From positions 1,364,001 through 1,428,000 of the forward strand of contig NZ_KV917371.1 in the NCBI RefSeq assembly GCF_002019635.1: a DNA stretch of 64,000 nucleotides, read 5' to 3'. The position numbers and the translations under genes were made by a program. Below are positions 8,608-17,425 of this stretch, piece by piece. Under the pieces are notes generated by a model, which saw only the letters and a list, made by a program, of their open reading frames with translations, did no database searches and had not been told where the DNA came from. Within the stretch, counting starts at the first letter, position 1, and each line of letters starts with the position of its first letter. Origin of the DNA: Metabacillus halosaccharovorans (GTDB lineage: Bacteria; Bacillota; Bacilli; Bacillales; Bacillaceae).

Positions 8608-9606
8608 TTATTTGTTGTTATATGTTTGACCTTTAACTAATTCACCCATAACCCAGTTTGTTCTCGCACCAGTTACACCGGTACTTGGACACCGTCTATT
8701 CCCCCCAGTTAATTCATCAACAATTGTTTCAAGAAGAGGTTGGTGGACATGTTGAGGGCGCTCAAAACTCCATTCTTTTTTTCCATCAGCGGTAGTTAAA
8801 ACAACTGGATCATCGCCAAAAGTGGAAAAGGCAATCTTACCTTTACTGCCAATGATTTCATTCACATCCACATTTTCAAAAGCTGAAAAACACCAGCTTC
8901 CAATCCCATGGATCCCTGACTCAAATTGATAGGTTCCTGTCACGATGTCTTCCGCTCGATATAAGCCAGCTTGATTAGAAGCAATACCATTTGCCTCCTC
9001 TATAGGACCAAGTAAAAAATCTAAAATATCCAGTGTATGGCTGGCTAAATCAAAAAACAGTCCCCCTCCGGACAACTCAGGCTGAACCCTCCACGGGAGA
9101 TTTTCCGGGGTCATCACATCTTCCCTTGCCTTTTGATACTGTGTCGTTGATACAAAACGAATGTCTCCAATTATTTTACTTTCCAACAACTCCTTTATTT
9201 TAATAAATCGGGACTGTGCCCTACGGTAGTAAGCAACATATAAAGGTACACGCGCTGATTTACAGGCAACAATCATGTCATTGCATTCAGCCCAATTGAG
9301 TGCCATCGGCTTTTCTACATATACAGGTTTACCTGCCTTTGCAGCTTTCAGGGTATACTCCTTATGAGAACCCGGTGGTGTTGCAATATAAACTGCGTCA
9401 ACATTCGGATCATTGATTAGTGCGTCAGCATCATCGTACCATTTGGGAACATGGTGTCTTTTTGCATAGTCCTCAGCCAGTTCACCAGTTCTTCGCATAA
9501 CAGCTACCAATTCGGAATTTTTTATTTTTTGGAATGCCGGTCCACTTTTTACTTCCGTTACATTCCCGCATCCAATCATGCCCCAGCGAACTTTTTCAAA
9601 TTTCAT
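8608..9606 (-). CDS. Gfo/Idh/MocA family oxidoreductase
   Basis: About 332 residues. The N-terminal Rossmann fold starts with WGMIGCGNVTEVK, and the family's EKP motif (VYVEKPMALN) follows at about residue 95; the C-terminal alpha/beta domain has the GGGLFFDLASHTLDIL stretch. Such enzymes oxidise or reduce sugars and related compounds with NAD(P). I start at the ATG at 9606, which has a GAGGAGG site; an ATG 27 bases further upstream lacks one. It stands alone on the minus strand, with no sugar transporter or kinase beside it, so the substrate is unknown. Confidence 0.88.
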   Translation of the reverse strand: MKFEKVRWGMIGCGNVTEVKSGPAFQKIKNSELVAVMRRTGELAEDYAKRHHVPKWYDDADALINDPNVDAVYIATPPGSHKEYTLKAAKAGKPVYVEKPMALNWAECNDMIVACKSARVPLYVAYYRRAQSRFIKIKELLESKIIGDIRFVSTTQYQKAREDVMTPENLPWRVQPELSGGGLFFDLASHTLDILDFLLGPIEEANGIASNQAGLYRAEDIVTGTYQFESGIHGIGSWCFSAFENVDVNEIIGSKGKIAFSTFGDDPVVLTTADGKKEWSFERPQHVHQPLLETIVDELTGGNRRCPSTGVTGARTNWVMGELVKGQTYNNK

Positions 9607-9739
9607 AAAAATGGCCTCCTCTTTACTCAGCACGTTTTTTATTCATTATAACAATCTGTCCATATAAGGACGTCCATAAGTAAAGGTAGCATATGCTGGC
9701 CACTCGTTCTACTACATATTTTCCTTAAGAAGCAAAAAA

Positions 9740-9771
9740 AACTTCCCAAACCTACTTAATTGGGAAGTTTC
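9740..9771 (-). terminator. Terminator downstream of tcyP
   Basis: Arms AACTTCCCA and TGGGAAGTT around an AT-rich loop, with a run of As on the plus strand that reads as Ts for minus-strand transcripts. Confidence 0.8.
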
Positions 9772-9780
9772 CTTTTATCA

Positions 9781-11157
9781 TTATGCCGATTGAGAAGAAC
9801 TATTGTAGACACTGGTATCCAAATCTTTTGTTGCCTTACTCGTAATAACACCAGCTGTCATACTTCCGCTAACATTTAGTGCTGTACGTCCCATATCAAT
9901 AAGCGGTTCAACAGATATGAGAAGACCAGCTAAACCAACCGGTAAATTCAATGCTGAAAGGACAAGCAAAGCAGCAAATGTAGCCCCGCCACCTACTCCA
10001 GCAACACCAAATGAGCTAATTGCTACAACGGCAACTAGTGTCAATAGGAATGATGGTGTTAATGGATCTATTCCTACCGTAGGGGCAATCATAACGGCTA
10101 ACATGGCCGGGTAAATACCCGCACAACCATTTTGCCCAATTGATAACCCAAAAGATCCCGCAAAATTGGCTATACCCTCAGGTACTCCCATGTCCTTCGT
10201 TTGTGCTTTAATATTTAAAGGTAATGCTCCGGCACTTGTTCTTGAAGTGAATGCAAAAGCAAGTACTGGAAATGCCTTCTTCACATAAGTCACTGGATTT
10301 AAACCAGCTATTGCTAAAATAAGTAAGTGAATAATAAACATAACAATTAAGGCCGCATAAGATGCCAAAACAAATTTACCCAGCTTCCAGATTGCTTGAT
10401 AATCACTTGTTGCTGTTACTTTTGTCATTAATGCCAATACACCATATGGAGTCAGTCTTAAAATTAAGGTAACAACCCGCATAATCAATTTATAAAAAGT
10501 CTCTACAATATCTGCAAATTTTTCAGCATATACCGGTTCCTTACGTCTAATTCCTAAAAAGGCAATACCGAGAATAGCGGCAAAAATAACGACAGAAATA
10601 GTTGATGTTGGATTTGCTCCTGTTAAATCCAAGAATGGATTAGTAGGAATTAATGAAACAATTTGTTGAGGTATCGTCATATCTTGAACAGAAACAACTT
10701 GTTCCTCTAATTGAGCTGCTCTGCCTAGTTCTGCTTCTCCTTGATCAATTTGTACAGCTTCCAAATTGAAGAGTATGGCTGAAGCAATTCCTACAGCAGC
10801 AGCAATAGCTGTTGTACCAACTAATGTTCCCAAGATCCATCCGCTAACTTTTCCAAGATTGTTTTCCATCTTTAATTTTGTAAAAGCAGAAAGAATAGAT
10901 ATGAAAACCAAAGGCATGACAATCATTTTTAAGAAGCTAACATACCCGCTTCCAACTATATTGAACCAATCAATTGATGTTGAAACAGCTTCTGATTCCA
11001 TTCCATAGGCAAACTGTAATCCCAATCCAAACAGGACACCTAACCCAAGTCCTGTAAATACTCTTTTTGAAAAAGAAATATGCTTTTTCTGCATAGTATA
11101 TAAACCAAAAATAAGTAATAACATAATAATAATATTAAGAATAACGAATATATACAT
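9781..11157 (-). CDS. tcyP: L-cystine symporter of the dicarboxylate/amino acid:cation symporter family
   Basis: A 458-residue membrane protein of the DAACS family (SDF). It has about eight hydrophobic helices and the two hairpin-loop signatures: a Ser-rich AFAFTSRTSAGALPLN segment and the SFGLSIGQNGCAGIYPAMLAVMIAP segment, with FGVAGVGGGATFAALLVLSALNLPVG near the end. The N-terminus MQKKHISFSKRVFTGLGLGVLFGL and the motif FNLEAVQIDQGEAEL match the TcyP (YhcL) subgroup, which imports cystine, rather than the glutamate (GltP) or C4-dicarboxylate (DctP) branches. It is monocistronic with its own terminator. No riboswitch was seen in front of it. Confidence 0.88.
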   Translation of the reverse strand: MYIFVILNIIIMLLLIFGLYTMQKKHISFSKRVFTGLGLGVLFGLGLQFAYGMESEAVSTSIDWFNIVGSGYVSFLKMIVMPLVFISILSAFTKLKMENNLGKVSGWILGTLVGTTAIAAAVGIASAILFNLEAVQIDQGEAELGRAAQLEEQVVSVQDMTIPQQIVSLIPTNPFLDLTGANPTSTISVVIFAAILGIAFLGIRRKEPVYAEKFADIVETFYKLIMRVVTLILRLTPYGVLALMTKVTATSDYQAIWKLGKFVLASYAALIVMFIIHLLILAIAGLNPVTYVKKAFPVLAFAFTSRTSAGALPLNIKAQTKDMGVPEGIANFAGSFGLSIGQNGCAGIYPAMLAVMIAPTVGIDPLTPSFLLTLVAVVAISSFGVAGVGGGATFAALLVLSALNLPVGLAGLLISVEPLIDMGRTALNVSGSMTAGVITSKATKDLDTSVYNSSSQSA

Positions 11158-11224
11158 TTCTCCACTTCCTTTTTTTAATATAACAATAGAGATATTATCA
11201 CCGTAATTCCTATATGTAAAGTAG

Positions 11225-11733
11225 GAAATACTGAGATTGGCACATAATAAAGAATTTATTCGAGTTATCCTTCCTTCATTACCCGATTACCTTTATAAAT
11301 ATTCTTCGGGAAGAGTAAATTAAAAAAACTCAGCCTTATCTATGAGCTATTTGATCATCTGTATGAAGAAACAAGCAAGAAAAATAAATCGAAACCTATG
11401 ATTAGGAAAGATTGGATCAAAAGCGGCAAGGATTTTATTGATATGTATTATAGTGAAGGAATCTCTGTCAATGATGTAGCTAAATACGTGGGTATTAATC
11501 GAACTCATTTTTCAAATGTTTTCACAAAAAAGATAGGGATAAGTCCAACCAACTATATCCAACGAAAAGTAATGGAAAAAGCAGCACAATTGTTAGAAGA
11601 ACATACAAATAGTATGACAGAAATTGCTTTATCCCTTTACTATTCAGATGTATATTCATTTTCAAGATCATTCAAAAATTACTATGGTATCTCTCCATAT
11701 GCTTATCGTGAGGAGAAGATGAGGAGTATCTAG
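11225..11733 (+). pseudogene. Remnant of an AraC family regulator
   Basis: The intact 3' part (ATG at 11398) encodes the complete double helix-turn-helix of an AraC protein: ISVNDVAKYVGINRTHFSNVFTKKIGISP, then MTEIALSLYYSDVYSFSRSFKNYYGISPYAYREE. Upstream, the frame continues without a start codon (KLKKLSLIYELFDHLYEETSKKN) and then jumps to another frame at about 11307-11311, where LPDYLYKYSSG joins it. The N-terminal cupin sensing domain and a start with a ribosome binding site are missing. I read it as a 5'-truncated, frameshifted pseudogene. A small stand-alone DNA-binding protein from 11398 is possible but has no good ribosome binding site. Confidence 0.75.
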
Positions 11734-11809
11734 TGAAGAGAGTAGGTATGGAATTGCTTTCTATGCTTACTCTTTAATCTAGCTATAGATACCAGTGTTT
11801 CTTTTGTAA

Positions 11810-12292
11810 CTACCTACTAAAAGTCCTTTCATGCCGGAGCAGCCATTCTTTTCTCCATAGCCCGCCTGCATACCCTGTTAATTTTCCATTTGAACCAATA
11901 ATTCTGTGACATGGAATCACGATGCTTAACTTATTTTTGCCATTCGCACTTCCGACAGCTCTGATTGCTTTTTCATTGCCAATTGAAACCGCAATATCTT
12001 TATAAGATCCTGTTTTAGCATAAGGGATTTCTTTTAGTGCGTTCCATACTGTTTTTTGAAAATCTGTTCCCTCATATAAATAAGGGAAGGTAAATTCACA
12101 CCGCTCACCTTTAAAATACTCATTAAGTTCATTGAAGCAATGCTTTAAACTCTTTGGCGTTTCTACATGATTGAAATTTACTATTTCTTCCCGCTCAGAA
12201 AACATGATTGAACAGATAGCTTCTTCTGTTCCAACTATCTCTAGAATACCTATTGGTGACTTATAATCTAATTTATGCAATCTACTCCTCAT
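11810..12292 (-). CDS. ogt: Methylated-DNA-[protein]-cysteine S-methyltransferase
   Basis: About 160 residues. This suicide enzyme moves the methyl group from O6-methylguanine to its own cysteine. The active site IVIPCHRIIG is intact, preceded by the helix-turn-helix region IPYAKTGSYKDIAVSIGNEKAIRAVGSANGKN that flips the base. The start at 12292 is chosen because GGAGG lies 6 bases before it; this ATG overlaps the end of alkA by 11 bases. Third gene of a coupled alkylation-repair operon. It corresponds functionally to AdaB/Ogt of Bacillus; the symbol could equally be adaB. Confidence 0.9.
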   Translation of the reverse strand: MRSRLHKLDYKSPIGILEIVGTEEAICSIMFSEREEIVNFNHVETPKSLKHCFNELNEYFKGERCEFTFPYLYEGTDFQKTVWNALKEIPYAKTGSYKDIAVSIGNEKAIRAVGSANGKNKLSIVIPCHRIIGSNGKLTGYAGGLWRKEWLLRHERTFSR

Positions 12293-13193
12293 ATAAAGAC
12301 CTCCATAAATAAAAGGTAGCATACGCTTGCCAACCTCTCCAATTTAATGACAACTCTTCGATTTCCAAAATTGTCGGTTTACGCTCAAGTCCCAATTGAA
12401 GCTTTAATGCATTATGAAGACCTACATCTGCCTTCGGAAATGCAGAGGAATGATGTAAGCATTTCATCATCACATAATCTGCTGTCCAAGCTCCAACACC
12501 TTTAATTGCCACTAAAGATTCCTTTACTTGCTGATAATTCTGTTGTTTGAGTAAAGCTTCTTTGGTCACTTGACCACTTGCCATCGATTTAGCTACACCA
12601 ATAATATATTCTGCCTTCCTCGAAGTAAACTGAAGCTTTCTTAAATCCTCTATATTTAGAATAGCTATTGTTTCACACTCTGGAAATGACCAGAATGTCG
12701 TTCCTTCGAAAGTAACGCATTCTCCATAGTGTTCAACAAAACGTCTCTTTAGTATATAAGCAAAGGTTAAATTGATTTGTTGTCCTATAATAGCCCAAGT
12801 CAAAGCCTCAAATAAATCTGGAATACATATAATCCGTAAACCATGATACTTACTAGAAATTTTCTGTAAGACCTTATCTTTATCAGCCATTTCGTAAAAA
12901 TTCTCCAACTCTGTATTCAAATCAAACAATTCCCATATATAGGCTGCAACTTTTTCACGGACACTTAGAGTTGGGCTACTAATTGGGAATTCTATTCGAA
13001 TTGAATGTGAGGTTTTCCCTATTTTTAATAGAACCAATTCTCCATCTATTTTTATCAGTTTATATACATAGCCATCTCTTATTTGATGTAATACTTCATG
13101 TACAGACCTTCCTAAAAACACTAAACACTCTTTAAAATTGAATTCCATAGGTGGGTAAATTTCAATAAATGAACCTTGATCACTCCACCTCAT
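12282..13193 (-). CDS. alkA: DNA-3-methyladenine glycosylase II
   Basis: A 303-residue base-excision enzyme that removes alkylated purines. The C-terminal half has the helix-hairpin-helix LVAIKGVGAWTADYVMMKC followed by the catalytic aspartate in FPKADVGLHNAL, the hallmark of the HhH-GPD superfamily. ALTWAIIGQQINLTFAYILKRRFVEHYG is the conserved helix of AlkA. The start codon overlaps the adaA stop by 4 bases and its own stop overlaps ogt, so all three repair proteins are probably made together. Confidence 0.92.
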   Translation of the reverse strand: MRWSDQGSFIEIYPPMEFNFKECLVFLGRSVHEVLHQIRDGYVYKLIKIDGELVLLKIGKTSHSIRIEFPISSPTLSVREKVAAYIWELFDLNTELENFYEMADKDKVLQKISSKYHGLRIICIPDLFEALTWAIIGQQINLTFAYILKRRFVEHYGECVTFEGTTFWSFPECETIAILNIEDLRKLQFTSRKAEYIIGVAKSMASGQVTKEALLKQQNYQQVKESLVAIKGVGAWTADYVMMKCLHHSSAFPKADVGLHNALKLQLGLERKPTILEIEELSLNWRGWQAYATFYLWRSLYEE

Positions 13194-13765
13194 TGCTGCT
13201 TCTCTTTTCTTATCAGGATTCGATATTCACTTGGAGAACAATTTTTCAACCGTCGAAATACTTTATAAAAATTAGAGGGACTTTGAAATCCAACCTCATA
13301 GCAAATCTCAAGATTTGTTCGATTTGTATTTTTTAAAAGATATGTCGCTTTATCAACTCGTATCTTTTCTAAATAGGTACGAGGAGTTTCTAAAGTTTCC
13401 TTTTTAAATAGCCGCTCAAGATAAAAGGTACTAACACCTACATGTTTCGCAACATCCTGTAATTCAAGCTTGTGGTTATATTGATTTACTAAGAAAGCAA
13501 TGACCCTTCTGACGAGTTCAATATTCGGTGAATGTTCAGACTCTGGCTGACATCTTTTGCAAGCACGATAGCCAGCCTTTTCAACTTCCTTGATATCATA
13601 AAAGAATTCCACATTTATTTTCTTGGGCTTCTTTGATCTACAGGAAGGACGGCAGTAGATTTTGGTTGTTTTCACTGCCGTAAAAAAGAGCCCATCATAC
13701 TTACTGTCACAGTCAATAATTTTCTCCCACATTTCTTCAAAAGAAAGCTTTACTCTGGCTATCAC
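13190..13765 (-). CDS. adaA: Methylphosphotriester-DNA methyltransferase and activator of the adaptive response
   Basis: A 191-residue AdaA protein starting at GTG. The N-terminal zinc domain has four cysteines (YCRPSC and CKRCQ); the first cysteine of YCRPSC accepts the methyl group from phosphotriesters, turning the protein into an activator. The C-terminal half is an AraC-type double helix-turn-helix (LELQDVAKHVGVSTFYLERLFKKE and NLEICYEVGFQSPSNFYKVFRRLKNCSPSEYR). First gene of the adaA-alkA-ogt operon, so methyl damage should induce all three. Bacillus subtilis has adaA and adaB adjacent with alkA divergent; here alkA is inserted between the two methyltransferases in one transcript. Confidence 0.93.
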   Translation of the reverse strand: MIARVKLSFEEMWEKIIDCDSKYDGLFFTAVKTTKIYCRPSCRSKKPKKINVEFFYDIKEVEKAGYRACKRCQPESEHSPNIELVRRVIAFLVNQYNHKLELQDVAKHVGVSTFYLERLFKKETLETPRTYLEKIRVDKATYLLKNTNRTNLEICYEVGFQSPSNFYKVFRRLKNCSPSEYRILIRKEKQQ

Positions 13766-14142
13766 TTACTCTCCATCCTTCCTCGTTTAGTTTCTCTTAA
13801 AGTATCCTATACTCTTGTTCTTATCTCCCATAGTTTAACACGTAATTCTTTAAACTTATGACGTGTATTATTTAATGAAAAAAGAGAACACATCACAAAA
13901 ATTCCATCGTTGTTGGACCCATTTTAACAGGTAAGCTATTTTCATTTCGTCCTCATTCTTGCTCTTATGGTCCATATTTGAGAAAAACACGACATACTAC
14001 CACACAAATGGTGGAAGTCGATGTGTTTTCTTTTACTTTAATCCCTTGTAAAATTAAAGTATAAAAAAGAGAAATCAAAAGAGCACCTTTCATCGAAAGG
14101 TGCTCTTTTGATCATTATCAGCTTATAGCAGATTAAGGAACT
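13766..14142. other. Intergenic region between adaA and the glycine-controlled permease
   Basis: It holds the adaA promoter region, which is AT-rich and gives no clear consensus. There is an imperfect long hairpin with AAAACAC and GTGTTTT ends near 13983-14032. A strong terminator for the permease lies at 14077-14109. No gene was found. Confidence 0.5.
14077..14109 (-). terminator. Terminator downstream of the glycine-controlled permease
   Basis: Perfect 15-base arms AAAAGAGCACCTTTC / GAAAGGTGCTCTTTT with a 3-base loop, just past the permease stop. Confidence 0.9.
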
Positions 14143-15492
14143 TTACTTTTCCTTCCTTTTTGTTCTGTATGAATACATCATAAATATTAATATAAACCAT
14201 AACGGTGTCAGCAACAATGCAGAACGTGTTTCATTTGCAAACAACATAATAATAAGGATCATAGCAAATAACGTTAGAACGACATAATTAACAAACGGCG
14301 TAAACGGTGCTTTAAACGTTGACTCAGCATGTAATTGCGGACATGTTTTTTTATACTTTAAATGACAAACAATAATTACACCCCAAACCCAAATAAAACA
14401 AATAGCACTTATTGTTGATACAATTCCAAAGGCTTGTGACGGAATAAGTTTGCTCAAAAGTGCTCCCACTGATACGACAAGTGTGGATATGAACAATGCG
14501 TTACCAGGAACATGGTTTTTATTTAGTTTTGCTAAGTTAGATGGCGCCTGTTCACTCCTGCTTAAATTATATAGAATCCTGCTTGTCGAAAACATCCCGC
14601 TGTTGCAGGCAGAAGCAGCTGACGTTAACACTACAAAATTAATAATACCGGCAGCAATTGGAATTCCAATTAAGCTAAATGTTTTTACAAATGGACTTTC
14701 CTCCGCATTCAATTCGGTCCATGGGTTAATGCATAATAGAACAATAATGGAGCCAATGTAGAAAAATAGTATTCTTAAAGGAATCTTATTAATAGCCGAT
14801 GGAATATTTTTTCTTGGATTGGCTGTTTCCGCTGCTGATACACCCACTAACTCTACACCAACAAAAGCAAATAAAACCATTTGAAAGGAAAGTAAGAAAC
14901 CTGAAATACCATTTGGAAAGATCCCACCGTGTTCCCATAGATTTCTGATTGTAACCGTCCCTGCATCGGTCTTAAAACCTATCACAAGTAAAATAATCCC
15001 AACACCAATTAATAAAAGAATTGTAATGACCTTTATTAAAGCAAACCAAAACTCTAATTCTCCAAAAAGCTTAACCGTTAATAGATTGAAACCTAATAAA
15101 ATAATCAAACAGATAATGGCAGGAACCCATTGTGGTATATCAAACCAATACTGCACATATACACCAACAGCAATAATATCTGCCATTGCGATCATAATCC
15201 AACAAAACCAATATGTCCAACCAGTCACGAACGCTATTCTAGGTCCAAGATAGTCTTGGGCAATATCTGTAAACGATTGATAACCAACTTTAGATAACAA
15301 AAGTTCTCCCAATGCCCTCATAATAAAAAATACAGCAATACCCACCGTTAAATAAGCAAAGATAATAGATGGACCTGCCAGTTGGATTGCTTTACCGGAT
15401 CCTAAGAATAATCCGGTACCAATAGTGCCTCCAATGGCAATTAATTGAACATGCCGGTTGGCTAAATCTCTCTTTAATTCTTGTTGTGCCAA
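14143..15492 (-). CDS. Amino acid permease of the APC family, glycine-riboswitch controlled
   Basis: A 449-residue, 12-helix APC permease of the AAT branch. The N-terminus ELKRDLANRHVQLIAIGGTIGTGLFLGSGKAI is the classic signature of CycA/AapA/GabP-type transporters. The start is TTG at 15492, with AAGGAGG 7 bases upstream. A single glycine aptamer and an intrinsic terminator lie in the 5' leader, so the natural substrate is probably glycine, perhaps with alanine and serine, as for CycA. In Bacillus the glycine riboswitch usually controls the gcvT operon. Linked to a permease it could act as an on-switch for efflux or exchange, or as an off-switch for uptake; the direction cannot be read with certainty here. 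Confidence 0.85.
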   Translation of the reverse strand: MAQQELKRDLANRHVQLIAIGGTIGTGLFLGSGKAIQLAGPSIIFAYLTVGIAVFFIMRALGELLLSKVGYQSFTDIAQDYLGPRIAFVTGWTYWFCWIMIAMADIIAVGVYVQYWFDIPQWVPAIICLIILLGFNLLTVKLFGELEFWFALIKVITILLLIGVGIILLVIGFKTDAGTVTIRNLWEHGGIFPNGISGFLLSFQMVLFAFVGVELVGVSAAETANPRKNIPSAINKIPLRILFFYIGSIIVLLCINPWTELNAEESPFVKTFSLIGIPIAAGIINFVVLTSAASACNSGMFSTSRILYNLSRSEQAPSNLAKLNKNHVPGNALFISTLVVSVGALLSKLIPSQAFGIVSTISAICFIWVWGVIIVCHLKYKKTCPQLHAESTFKAPFTPFVNYVVLTLFAMILIIMLFANETRSALLLTPLWFILIFMMYSYRTKRKEK

Positions 15493-15562
15493 ATCTACTC
15501 CTCCTTAAAATTTGCCACAATCTCTTGTGTGACACAATGAGCAGCATAAACATAATCCATCA

Positions 15563-15592
15563 AAAAAAGAGATTGGATATCATCCAAATCTC
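15563..15592 (-). terminator. Attenuator terminator in the glycine riboswitch leader
   Basis: On the minus strand, arms GAGATTTGGAT and ATCCAATCTC (one bulge) are followed by a run of seven Ts. It lies between the aptamer and the permease start codon, which is the right place for transcriptional riboswitch control. Confidence 0.85.
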
Positions 15593-15663
15593 CTGGTCAT
15601 AAGAATATTAAATAGTATTTGTTGTACTAGTAAAATGATTAGTTTAACAAATAGGTATTCTAT

Positions 15664-15745
15664 ACTCTTCTGTCCTTTTGCCTGAGATTATGAATCCTTC
15701 GGCGCTGCGGAATGCCGCAGTCTCTCCAGAAGCTGCTCCTGCTAT
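15664..15745 (-). ncRNA. Glycine riboswitch, single aptamer
   Basis: Read on the minus strand, the conserved elements of the gcvT-type aptamer appear in order: CTTCTGGAGAG, a stem with GCGGCATTCCGC, GCGCCGAAGGA, and CTCAGGCAAAAGGACAGAAG, with P1 closed by CTTCT/AGAAG. Only one aptamer is present; no second copy follows or precedes it, so it is a singlet riboswitch. It sits in the leader of the amino-acid permease, upstream of a terminator. Confidence 0.93.
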
Positions 15746-15812
15746 AGTTTCATCCATAGCGATCATAGCTCAATTATAGTTTTAACTTAAAATTATTTTC
15801 AAATAATTTATA

Positions 15813-15841
15813 ATTCTAGTCTTATTCACTTACCTTGTCAA
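15813..15841 (-). promoter_or_regulatory. Promoter of the glycine riboswitch-permease transcript
   Basis: On the minus strand, TTGACA (15836-15841), 17 bases, TAGAAT (15813-15818). It lies about 70 bases upstream of the aptamer. Confidence 0.75.
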
Positions 15842-15847
15842 GAACAA

Positions 15848-15950
15848 AAGCGCAAGCGCCTTGATCAGCCTCGGGCAAATAAGACGCAAATGAATAGAAG
15901 ATGTTCTTTGTCTTCAATTCATTTGTGGCTAGGTGCTGGAGCTGGATGTC
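15848..15950. repeat. Interspersed Bacillus-type GC-rich repeat
   Basis: A GC-rich island in AT-rich intergenic DNA beginning AAAGCGCAAGCGCCTTGATC and ending near GGTGCTGGAGCTGGATG. It resembles the AGCGC-AAGCGCC ... GCGCTGGAG elements scattered in many Bacillus genomes. Here it is interrupted by a hairpin around GAATGAAGACAAAG-like arms (ATGAATAGAAGA ... TCTTCAATTCAT). The assignment rests on memory of the element. Confidence 0.55.
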
Positions 15951-16002
15951 GCGCACTTATCCACACAGTTGAATTTTATAGATTCCTAAGCAATAAAAAA
16001 TA

Positions 16003-16033
16003 AAAATAGAGGCTCAGAAAGCCTCTATTTTTC
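16003..16033. terminator. Strong hairpin terminator
   Basis: Arms AATAGAGGCT and AGCCTCTATT with A-rich and T-rich flanks. It can end transcripts from either side; the nearest gene is csaA on the minus strand. Confidence 0.75.
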
Positions 16034-16088
16034 ATCTAAATGAAACAAGTTATTATAGTTGTTCACCATGAGGTTGCGTGATATAGCG

Positions 16089-16126
16089 AAAAAAAGAAAA
16101 GACAGGGTTCCCTTTCTTTTCTTTTT
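16089..16126 (-). terminator. Terminator downstream of csaA
   Basis: Long arms AAAAGAAAAG-CAGGG and CCC-CTTTTCTTTT about 50 bases past the csaA stop, ending in a T-run on the minus strand. Confidence 0.7.
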
Positions 16127-16174
16127 GTAATTCATCATACCGTTGCCATTTATTTATAATTAAACAGTTCTGAA

Positions 16175-16507
16175 TTATGAAATTATTGCTCCATTCCTAA
16201 CGAATTCATCTGGTTTTAAAAGAACAACATCTCCTTCTTCCGGAACCCCTCCTAGTACAAGTACCTCAGATTTAAATCCTGCAATTCGCATTGGTGGGAA
16301 ATTAACTACTCCTACCACTTGCCGTCCGCAAAGTTGTTCAGGATTATATCTATGTGTAATTTGAGCGGAAGATTGCTTTATTCCAATCTCCTCTCCAAAA
16401 TCAATTTCCAGTTTTATTGCAGGTTTTTTTGCTTCAGGAAAAGGTTTTGCACTTATGATTGTGCCAACACGAATATCCAGTTTTAAAAAGTCTTCAAGAT
16501 TTGCCAT
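16175..16507 (-). CDS. csaA: Export-related chaperone CsaA
   Basis: A 110-residue cytoplasmic protein consisting of one tRNA-binding OB-fold domain. The pattern [61 protein letters not shown] and EVLVLGG is characteristic. CsaA of Bacillus subtilis binds SecA and preproteins and acts as a chaperone for secretion. The gene is monocistronic with two hairpins behind it. Confidence 0.92.
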   Translation of the reverse strand: MANLEDFLKLDIRVGTIISAKPFPEAKKPAIKLEIDFGEEIGIKQSSAQITHRYNPEQLCGRQVVGVVNFPPMRIAGFKSEVLVLGGVPEEGDVVLLKPDEFVRNGAIIS

Positions 16508-16723
16508 AATGCTTTAACCACCTTTTACAATTTTATTTCCTTCTTAAGCTACTCTGTGTTTTTTGCTGCTACCAGAACTCTTGGAAGATCCAATTATTAT
16601 TCTGTTCTCTAGGCATCAAGATGAAGGCTCTTAATTATCATCGTATAAAAAAGGATAAAAAGAACTATAAACTTATCATAGAAAATTCCCTTGAAATTTT
16701 CTTCACCAAGTTTAATAACCTTT

Positions 16724-17425
16724 TTATCCTGAATGAAGGATTCTATATTTTTGTGGAGATATTCCTTCAGCATTTACAAACCACCTTGAAAAAGAAGAAG
16801 AATTCTCAAAACCTAACTCCTCACTAATTTTTGACATCGATCATCCTGAAGAATTTAATAAATGTTTAGCCTCTTTCAGACGAAGTTCAGATATATATAT
16901 TTTTAAGCTTTTTCCGGTCTTTTTCTTAAACCATGCTGAATAATATACTGGATGGTAATGCTCTATTTTGGCTAAAGTTTCTAATTTTATTGACTCCTTA
17001 TAATGCTTATGAATATATTCAATTGAAGCAGGCCTAGAGACGTGAAGTTTGCTAGTGACATATCTGGTTAGATCTACTAAAGAGGAGATATCTTGCTGGC
17101 ACTTTGCTTCCTCCAATAGTAAATAGCGGATTGAAGCCCACTGTTTATCTACCTTTAAATACATACTGCTTGTATTTTCCGGTAAATATTGAATTGGAAT
17201 ATCTAGGATTAAAAATTCATTCCTATCTATTGATCGAAAGTTATGAGCAAATCTCGGGGGAAGATATAAACAGTAATCCGAGTTAAGGTTTATATCTTGC
17301 CACTCAGTCTGTATATCTAAGGAGCCTTGTAATGGAAAAAGAAATTGACCAAACTCATGTTGATGAGATTCATATTCCTTAGCATAAGACCTTTTCTCAC
17401 AAGTTATTTGGTTAACACTTTCCAT
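16724..17425 (-). pseudogene. AraC family regulator interrupted by an in-frame TGA
   Basis: From the ATG at 17425 the frame runs 194 codons to a TGA at 16841-16843, then continues open to a TAA at 16724-16726, giving 233 codons in total. The upstream part has a cupin-like sensor (HQHEFGQFLFPLQGSLDIQTEW) and the first helix-turn-helix (IKLETLAKIEHYHPVYYSAWFKKKTGKS). The part beyond the stop supplies the second helix-turn-helix and the family signature (SKISEELGFENSSSFSRWF, then GISPQKYR). The TGA sits where a tryptophan codon (TGG) would fit, so a single G-to-A change explains it. The truncated product would lack half of its DNA-binding domain. It lies upstream of csaA on the same strand and may once have regulated it or the sulfurtransferase. 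Confidence 0.82.

Noticed and set aside
16621-16827. 68-residue open frame on the plus strand
   Set aside because: It is antisense to the broken 3' end of the AraC gene and lacks a ribosome binding site.
16841-16843. Selenocysteine codon in the AraC gene
   Set aside because: No SECIS-like hairpin was seen directly after it and the family has no redox residue here; a Trp-to-stop change is simpler.
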